DNA of 11,427 bases from CALFUK01 sp964450495 (GTDB lineage: Bacteria; Bacteroidota; Bacteroidia; Chitinophagales; Saprospiraceae): positions 1 through 11,427 of the forward strand of contig CAYVFU010000133.1 of the NCBI GenBank assembly GCA_964450495.1. The letters run 5' to 3'. Made by a program: the position numbers and the translations under genes. Below the pieces are notes generated by a model. That model saw only the letters and a program-made list of their open reading frames with translations. It had not been told where the DNA came from and ran no database searches. Shown here one piece after another: positions 1-6,400 of the stretch (positions are counted from its first letter, which is position 1; the number at the start of each line of letters is the position of its first letter).

Positions 1-2
1 AA

Positions 3-1364
3 TTAGATGTTTATGTCTGGGATGCAGATGGAAATGGAGATTTCTGTACAGTAGGTATCATACTTGCTGATAACGGTAACGTCTGTGATCCAGAGGGAGA
101 GATCGTAGAAGAAGAGGAAGAAGAGGAAATGGAAGAAGTTGAGCAGGGGTCAGGCTATACAATAGCTGGACAAGTGAGAACTTCATATGGCGAGATGATC
201 GATAATGTTCAAGTAACTATTGAGGCATCAGGACTTAGTGAATATCCTATAATTGCGACTACTGATGCAGCTGGTGCATATGCTTTTGCAAATAATCCAA
301 CTGACGAGTCATACAGATTGACAGCGCAGAGAGATATGGATTTCATGGAAGGTGTATCAACGCTTGATTTATTACTTATCTCAAGACACATTGTTGATCT
401 AGAGGCATTTAATGATCCATTTGCGATCCTTGCCGCTGATGCTTCAGGTGACGGTAGAGTAAGTGCTGTTGATTTAGCAGAATTGAAAAGACTAGTTCTT
501 GGTGTAAATGATAATTTACCGAACATTGGTTCTTGGATTTTTGTAGATGCAGACCAACAGTTCTTTGATCCATCAAATCCTTGGCCATTCAGTTCTGATA
601 TTAATGTATCTGATCTAAGTCAAGATATGATGTCTGAAGACTTTATCGGAGTTAAAGTCGGTGATGTAAATCAAAGTTTCCAAGGAGCAGAGACTCGTTC
701 TACTGGAACATTGACATTACAAGCAAATGATGAATTGTTAGTTGCTGGTCAGATAGCATCAGTTGATGTTACAGCTAGAAACTTTGATCAAGTTGCTGGT
801 TACCAGTTCACATTAGCTCATAACGGCATGACATTTAAAGGTATCCAAGAAGGTGCGTTAAATGTTGACGAAACGAATATTGGTATAGAAGAAGGCAGAT
901 TATCAATGCTTTGGTACTCTCCTAGAGCACTTGAAGTTAGTGCAGATGAGACTTTATTTACATTGACTTTTGAGGCTACTCAATCAACTCAATTATCTAA
1001 AGCTCTTGCATTGAATTCATCAATAACTAAATCTGAAGCATATGTTGGTCAAAGCCTTGACACATACGAAATAGATCTAGAATTTGGTGAAAACGCTTCT
1101 GATGTTACTCTATACCAAAATCAGCCTAACCCATTTGAAGAAATGACTTCAATTGGATTTGAATTACCAACTGCTTCTCAAGCAAGCATAACGATATTCG
1201 ATGTTGCTGGAAAACAGCTAATGAAGATCGATGGTAACTATGCGGCTGGTTATAATACGGTTACAGTGAATGCGACAGATCTAGATGCAACTGGAGTTCT
1301 ATACTATCAATTGCAAACTGGTTCTCAAATTGTCACTAAGAAAATGATAGTGGTTTCTAAATAA
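3..1364 (+). CDS. C-terminal part of a T9SS-secreted multidomain protein (dockerin, cohesin-like, sorting domain)
   Basis: The gene is cut by the left edge: its frame is open from base 3, giving 453 visible residues, so the ATG at 129 is not the true start. Visible order: a D/G/N-rich stretch (DADGNGD), an acidic linker with seven consecutive Glu at about residues 36-42, a carboxypeptidase-regulatory-like beta sandwich (about 48-105), and a type I dockerin-like pair. The second dockerin loop, DASGDGRVSAVD (146-157), has a good calcium-binding pattern; the first, ending GVSTLD (117-122), is degenerate, with Met at loop position 5. A cohesin-like beta domain follows (about 230-350), then a type A T9SS C-terminal domain starting LYQNQPNPF (370-378) and ending KKMIVVSK. 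In Bacteroidota such tails direct export across the outer membrane by T9SS and are cleaved with surface attachment or release. The domain array is typical of giant Saprospiraceae surface proteins. The catalytic or adhesive part lies outside the window, so the specific function is unknown. Export and module calls are confident. Confidence 0.9.
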   Translation, partial: LDVYVWDADGNGDFCTVGIILADNGNVCDPEGEIVEEEEEEEMEEVEQGSGYTIAGQVRTSYGEMIDNVQVTIEASGLSEYPIIATTDAAGAYAFANNPTDESYRLTAQRDMDFMEGVSTLDLLLISRHIVDLEAFNDPFAILAADASGDGRVSAVDLAELKRLVLGVNDNLPNIGSWIFVDADQQFFDPSNPWPFSSDINVSDLSQDMMSEDFIGVKVGDVNQSFQGAETRSTGTLTLQANDELLVAGQIASVDVTARNFDQVAGYQFTLAHNGMTFKGIQEGALNVDETNIGIEEGRLSMLWYSPRALEVSADETLFTLTFEATQSTQLSKALALNSSITKSEAYVGQSLDTYEIDLEFGENASDVTLYQNQPNPFEEMTSIGFELPTASQASITIFDVAGKQLMKIDGNYAAGYNTVTVNATDLDATGVLYYQLQTGSQIVTKKMIVVSK

Positions 1365-1408
1365 CCACTTCAAATACATAGTTGGTCTTTCTCAGGTAGA
1401 CCATTGGT

Positions 1409-1416
1409 TAATTTTG
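1409..1416 (+). promoter_or_regulatory. Candidate Bacteroidota -7 promoter element for the FAD oxidoreductase
   Basis: TAATTTTG at 1409-1416 fits the Bacteroidota sigma-A -7 consensus TAnnTTTG. A weak -33 match (TTTC, 1388-1391, against TTTG) lies 17 bases upstream. A transcript from this site would begin at about 1420-1424, inside the left arm of the terminator, leaving a leader of roughly 27-30 bases. The element's last three bases are part of the hairpin stem. No other promoter could fit between the T9SS gene and the start at 1450 without also overlapping the terminator region. The match is to a short consensus, so chance occurrence is possible. Confidence 0.4.
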
Positions 1417-1449
1417 GCGGCTCTAGCGGTAGAGCCGCCAATTTTTTTT
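1414..1449 (+). terminator. Strong intrinsic terminator
   Basis: A perfect 12-bp stem, TTGGCGGCTCTA (1414-1425) with TAGAGCCGCCAA (1430-1441), closes a 4-base GCGG loop and is followed by eight T (1442-1449). It lies 49 bases past the stop of the T9SS protein and ends that transcript. The last T is immediately next to the ATG of the following gene. A weaker 6-bp inverted repeat, TGGTCT/AGACCA (1383-1388 and 1398-1403), precedes it. Confidence 0.93.
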
Positions 1450-2442
1450 ATGTCAAACACAGTAGATTATATAATAGTTGGATTTGGAATAGCAGGAGCT
1501 ATTCTCTCTTATAAACTGTGGAAGTTGAATAAGAGCTTCATTATTTATGATGCACCTGCTCAGCAATCTGCCAGTAGTATTTCGTCTGGGTTAATTAATC
1601 CTATTACTGGTAGAAGATTTGTGAAATCATGGCATTTTGAAGAGTTACTGCCATCTTTAAGAGCAACCTATAAAGATTTAGAATCAGATCTAAATATTAG
1701 CTTACTAAAAGAAGTAGACATTCACAGATCCCTCTTCACTGTAAAAGATGAAAACTTGTGGGGAACTATTTCTCTAAATGAACCAAACTATTGTACTACC
1801 AATCAATTCGATTCTTCAAATTGGACGGACATCATCGCTCATAATAAAAGAATGGGCACAATAAAAGCCTACAGAATCAATGTTCAACTTTTAATTGAAA
1901 CTCTCTCAAACCTATATCGTTCAAATATTATATCTGATTTTTTTGACTATAAGGAATTACACATTACATCAAGTGAAGTAGAATATAAAAGTAACAAAGC
2001 CAAAACAGTCATATTTTGTGAAGGACATTATGTCAAGTATAATCCCTTCTTTGCTAATTTACCTATGGAACCTGTGAAAGGAGAAGTGTTATATGTGCGA
2101 ATTCCTAATTTTGCTTCGACATCTATTCTAAAAGACAAAGTGTATCTAGTACCAATAGGAAATGATACATTCTGGGTAGGTTCAACATACGCATGGGAAA
2201 ATCTTGACAACCAGCCCACAGAAGAGAAAAAGGCTTATATGACAGAGATTTTAGATGCTCTTTTGGATGTGCCATACCAAATATTAGACCATAAAGCAGG
2301 GGTGAGACCTTCTTCAAAACAACGTCAACCAATTATAGCATTTCACCCACAGTATTTAAATTTAGTTGCATTTAATGGTCTAGGGACAAAAGGTGCTTCA
2401 TTAGCTCCTTACTTCACTGATCGTCTTTTAGACATGATATAA
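1450..2442 (+). CDS. FAD-dependent oxidoreductase, DAO family (MnmC oxidase-domain-like)
   Basis: This is a 330-residue cytosolic flavoprotein. The N-terminus, VDYIIVGFGIAGAILSYKL, is a Rossmann beta-alpha-beta FAD-binding fold with the GxGxxG motif at 11-16. GLINPITGRR (47-56) is the FAD-proximal segment characteristic of DAO-family proteins resembling the oxidase domain of MnmC. The C-terminus has GVRPSSKQRQPII (284-296) and NGLGTKGASLAPYF (309 onward), the usual second FAD-contacting region of DadA/ThiO/MnmC-type oxidases. Family members oxidise C-N bonds of amines or amino acids; in MnmC this domain removes the carboxymethyl group from cmnm5U34 of tRNA. The substrate cannot be read here and no MnmD methyltransferase is adjacent, so the MnmC link is inference. 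The ATG at 1450 is preferred: an in-frame TTG at 1414 would add 12 residues encoded by the terminator stem. No Shine-Dalgarno sequence is visible, as is usual in Bacteroidota. Its stop codon abuts that of the opposing transporter gene. Confidence 0.87.
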   Translation: MSNTVDYIIVGFGIAGAILSYKLWKLNKSFIIYDAPAQQSASSISSGLINPITGRRFVKSWHFEELLPSLRATYKDLESDLNISLLKEVDIHRSLFTVKDENLWGTISLNEPNYCTTNQFDSSNWTDIIAHNKRMGTIKAYRINVQLLIETLSNLYRSNIISDFFDYKELHITSSEVEYKSNKAKTVIFCEGHYVKYNPFFANLPMEPVKGEVLYVRIPNFASTSILKDKVYLVPIGNDTFWVGSTYAWENLDNQPTEEKKAYMTEILDALLDVPYQILDHKAGVRPSSKQRQPIIAFHPQYLNLVAFNGLGTKGASLAPYFTDRLLDMI

Positions 2443-3336
2443 TTAGCTATTCCGTCCATAAAACATGGCAATACTAAGTCCTGCTATGATATGCCATACT
2501 CCCCATGCTGCTGCCACTAACGTCATACCACCAAGACCTTCAAAAAATGTGAATATGAGAGCCAACCCTAGGCCTGAATTTTGAATACCTGTCTCAATTG
2601 TCAGTGTCTTTCGAGATGGCAAATTCAATGAAAATAGACGAGAAACTAAATTACCTCCAAGCAGAGCAGATAAGTTATGGAGGATAACAAGGCCCATTAC
2701 AGCAGGTATATAGGTAATGAATGCATCAAAGTTTGTAAATACAGCAATAATCACAATCAAAATGAAAATTAACATCGATAGCTTTTTAAGTATATTCTCG
2801 ATCTTAATCGCAAAATCATTGTAGAAGTGTTTAATAAGCATACCAATTATCATCGGCAAGACAATAATGAAAAATATAGTTGTGAATACTTCAGGAATAC
2901 TCAAACTTACTTTTCTCAGTAATAGTTTAGTAGGTTCATACAGTGAGCCATAAAATGCTAATCCCAAAGGTGTAAATACTATTGCCAGAGAACTGGTTAT
3001 GACTGTTAAGCTTACAGACAACGCTACATTAGCTTTAGCCAAAGAACTCATAAAATTTGAAATATTGCCTCCAGGGCATACTGATATGAGTATCATACCC
3101 AATGCTATGCTTGCTTGCGGCTTAAACATGTAAATTAAAATTAGAGTGACAATAGGTAAAACCAACAATTGCGAAACCAGACCAGCAAAAACTTGCTTTG
3201 GTTGTGTAAATACTCTTTTGAAATCATTTACAGTTAGACCTAAAGCCACACCTAGCATAATAAATGATATAGCCACATTTAGCCAAAAAACATTAGATTC
3301 ATTAAAATTGTAAGGTATATCGTCTACATTATCCAT
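2443..3336 (-). CDS. Bile acid:sodium symporter (BASS) family transporter
   Basis: The product is a 297-residue polytopic inner-membrane protein with about nine or ten hydrophobic segments, a normal length for bacterial BASS transporters (COG0385 type). Two family signatures are clear: CPGGNISN at 87-94, in the first discontinuous-helix region, and ETGIQN at 248-253, in the second. In the structurally known bacterial ASBT homologues the equivalent Glu and Gln of this second motif help bind sodium; here they are E248 and Q252. The protein is therefore expected to be a sodium-coupled secondary transporter of an organic anion. Bacterial members carry varied substrates, such as keto acids, pantoate or sulfonated compounds, and many are uncharacterised, so no bile acid role should be assumed. 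The start is the first ATG before the hydrophobic region. It is transcribed divergently from the macroglobulin gene and converges on the oxidoreductase with no gap. No terminator hairpin is visible past its stop. Confidence 0.93.
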   Translation of the reverse strand: MDNVDDIPYNFNESNVFWLNVAISFIMLGVALGLTVNDFKRVFTQPKQVFAGLVSQLLVLPIVTLILIYMFKPQASIALGMILISVCPGGNISNFMSSLAKANVALSVSLTVITSSLAIVFTPLGLAFYGSLYEPTKLLLRKVSLSIPEVFTTIFFIIVLPMIIGMLIKHFYNDFAIKIENILKKLSMLIFILIVIIAVFTNFDAFITYIPAVMGLVILHNLSALLGGNLVSRLFSLNLPSRKTLTIETGIQNSGLGLALIFTFFEGLGGMTLVAAAWGVWHIIAGLSIAMFYGRNS

Positions 3337-3362
3337 CTAGAATGTCAAATTAGTACATTATA

Positions 3363-3376
3363 ATAAGCGCGCTTAT
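3363..3376. promoter_or_regulatory. 14-bp perfect palindrome, possible operator between divergent genes
   Basis: ATAAGCGCGCTTAT is self-complementary over all 14 bases. Its GCGCGC core stands out in a very AT-rich intergenic region of 117 bases. It is 27 bases from the transporter start and about 78 from the macroglobulin start, and its right end overlaps the candidate -7 element at 3374-3381. A dimeric regulator bound here could affect both genes. No regulator gene is present in the window. It has no T run, so it is not a good terminator. Confidence 0.4.
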
Positions 3377-3381
3377 ATTTG
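3374..3381 (+). promoter_or_regulatory. Candidate -7 promoter element for the alpha-2-macroglobulin gene
   Basis: TATATTTG fits the Bacteroidota -7 consensus TAnnTTTG exactly. A 3-of-4 match to the -33 TTTG element (TTAG, 3350-3353) lies 20 bases upstream, within the accepted spacing. A start site about six bases downstream would give a leader of roughly 65 bases before the ATG at 3454. On the other strand there is only a one-base-short variant (TAATTTG at 3352-3346), too close to the transporter start to be convincing. Confidence 0.45.
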
Positions 3382-3453
3382 GCCTTCTTTTTTTAACCTC
3401 TTATTAACTGTTCCAAGTTGTGTAATTCTTATGTTTCCTTAATCTTAAATACA

Positions 3454-6400
3454 ATGAGACCATTAAAATATATCGTAATTCTGTTCATCTTTGGAATATG
3501 CCTAGCTTGTTCGCAAAAGATACACAAAGAAACAATGGATAATTCATACAACACGTATGCAACTTTTTGGGATAAGATAGATACTTATGAACAGCAAGGT
3601 AAGGTGAAAACTGCACTCCAAAACATTCAAGCAAAGCTTAGTGAATTTGAGGAGTCGGGACTCGAGTCTCAAATATTAAGAGCAAAATTCTATGAGGCAA
3701 AATATCAAGCTCGCTTGACTGAAAATTCATCTGAACAGTTAATTAGGAGCTTTGAAACTAGATTGTCTGATCTAAAGGATAGTAAATACAAACATATTTA
3801 TAACAGCATTCTTGGCGAATTATATGATAAATATGCCAGAAGAAATCAATATAAAATAGCACAACGCACACATACAATTTCTGATTCTATAGATATTGCC
3901 ACTTGGAGTATGAAGGAATTGCTTAAAAAAAGTAATGATCATTATGTTGCTTCAGTAGAAAGCTTGAAAGACAACAAAAACTTTCACGCAATAAATAGCA
4001 TTCTAAATAAACCAAAAAATAAACCTAAAGGCTTTGATTTAAACACTCTGTTAATTATTAGAGCGATTCAACACTTTAGCAATGAATTCACATTAGCAAC
4101 AGAGCATACGAATGATTTTATCTTAAAATCAGATGAGGCTTTTGCAAACAAAGAAACGTTTATCAATATCAAGTTTGATGACTTATCTAATCAAATAAAG
4201 AACTCTAAATTACGTACATTACAGTTATATCAACAACTATTAAAGTACCACGACGAAGGATTACTATCAGACAGAATCGATCACGACAGGTTGAGGTATG
4301 TTTATAGAATATCACAATCAGAAAATAAGCATGAATTTTATCAAGAACGGCTAACAGAACTATCAAAAACGTCTCATTATGCTAAATATTACTTAGCAGC
4401 CTTTTTAGTCAACAGGCAAAACTCAGATCTAAATCAGGTTAGAGATTTATTACTGGAAGTAAAATCATCAAGCATTGACAGTTCAATCGTTTATAATGCG
4501 ACAGATTTATTAGCTAATTTGGTAAGGCCTCACTATGACATAAAAATGGAAGAGGTGTTACTACCTTCTCAACCAAGTTTATTTTTATTAAATTATAAAA
4601 ACATAGATACACTCAGACTGTCAATTAAATCAATTTCGAATGCTGAATTTCAACAGTATACTCAAAATCGAAACAGAGAAGATCAACTCAATATTTTAGA
4701 AAACTTGAAAGTCATAAAGACTTGGAGCATTAATTTACCAGATGGAGAATATAGACAGCTTTCAACAGAATCAATAATACCTAAACTACCATTAGGTCAT
4801 TATGTCTTATTGTCAAATCACTCAGATCAAATTGCAGCTAACTTTTTTCAAGTATCTAATATAGCCGCACATACACTTGCAACTCCAAATGGTAATTTTA
4901 TACAAGTCTATCATAGAGAAACCGGAGAAGCTTACCCTAATGTCAACATTGATATTATTGAAGAAAAATATAACAGAAATGCATATGAAGAATCCATTAT
5001 AAAAACTTTAAAAAGTAATTCTACTGGAGAATCAAAGTATAGTCCAAGCGGTAGAAAGAGAACAAAGCTTAGACTAAGCATTGGAGATGATACCTACAAC
5101 ACAGTAAGTCAATACACCAATGATCGAGTTAACTCCAATGAACAAAGTGCTATTCACATTTTTACAGATAGAAATCTTTATAGACCTGGGAACAGACTTC
5201 AAGGAAAGGCGATTCCAGTTTCATTCGACAAAAAGACCAAAAGCAATCGCTTATATTTCAATGAAAAGCTGACACTAACAGTACGAGATCCCAATTACCA
5301 AGAAATACATACTGCAGAATTAGTCACAAATGAATTTGGTAGTGTCACATTTGACTTTAAAATAGACGAAGATAGATTATCCGGATCTTATTCGATTGAA
5401 CTAAAAAATAAGTCAAATCAATTAAGAGGCAATCAACAATTCCAAGTTGAGGAATATAAGAGGCCAAGTTTTACTACAGAGATCAAAATTCCAAGTAAAG
5501 CTTTTAAATTGGGTGACACGATAAATGTTGAAACCCATGCTGAATTATTTTCTGGAGCTCCTTTGTCTAATGCCAATATAGAATATCGCGTCACACGAAT
5601 TGCAAACAGGTATGTTTATCGATCTTACATGCCTCAATCAGAACCAGATGCGGAGATTATTTATGGGCAAATATCAACTGATAATTCTGGTAAGGCAAAT
5701 TTCACATTACCACTAATAGCTCCGATGCAACAAGGTGCTAGCTACACTTTTGATATACAATTAAGTATTGCTGACATTACTGGTGAAACACAATTTGTAT
5801 CGAAAAGTATCAATGTAAATCAATCCGGTTTTACTATTGACTTAAACTTGCCAAATGTCCTTTCTAATGAACAACTAAAAGCGATACCTATTAATGCTAT
5901 AAATAGTGTAGGCGAGAAAATAGAAACGGATGTTGATATTGAACTAGTTGAATTAAATATACCTGAATTTTGGAAGAAGAATAAATATTGGGAATCATTG
6001 GATACCATGATTCTTACAGCTCAAGACTATGCTAGTATGCCTTTTGAATATACATTCAATGATAGTAATCAAAATACATGGGAAGAGCTCGATAAGATTT
6101 ATTCTAACAAGTCAACTTTAAATGTAGAATCCGAATTAGATCTTCCTGAATTGGAATCTGGCTTTTATATTTTAAAAATTAAACATAAAGACAAGCTAGT
6201 AACAGAAAGAAAGTTTCAGGTGATTAATTTTAGTAATCGAGTAAATCTTTCACCTCAATTGATTTCTTACAGAATAAATAAACCAGTGTATGAAGTCGGT
6301 GATGAACTATCAATTGATATTTCTATTCCGCAGCCAGAAGTAAGTGTTCAATATTTGATTGAAAAAAATGGTGAAATCGCTATTAGAAAATGGCTACCTA

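Noticed and set aside
209..526. Antisense open frame of 105 codons under the dockerin region
   Set aside because: It mirrors the coding frame of a clearly recognised T9SS protein, has no domain or sensible composition, and is explained as a shadow frame.
1414..1449. N-terminal extension of the FAD oxidoreductase from TTG at 1414
   Set aside because: The 12 extra residues are encoded by the terminator stem and T run, and the family's Rossmann strand begins right after the ATG at 1450.
3346..3352. Minus-strand promoter (TAATTTG) for the BASS transporter
   Set aside because: It is one base short of TAnnTTTG and only nine bases from the start codon, which would make the message almost leaderless.
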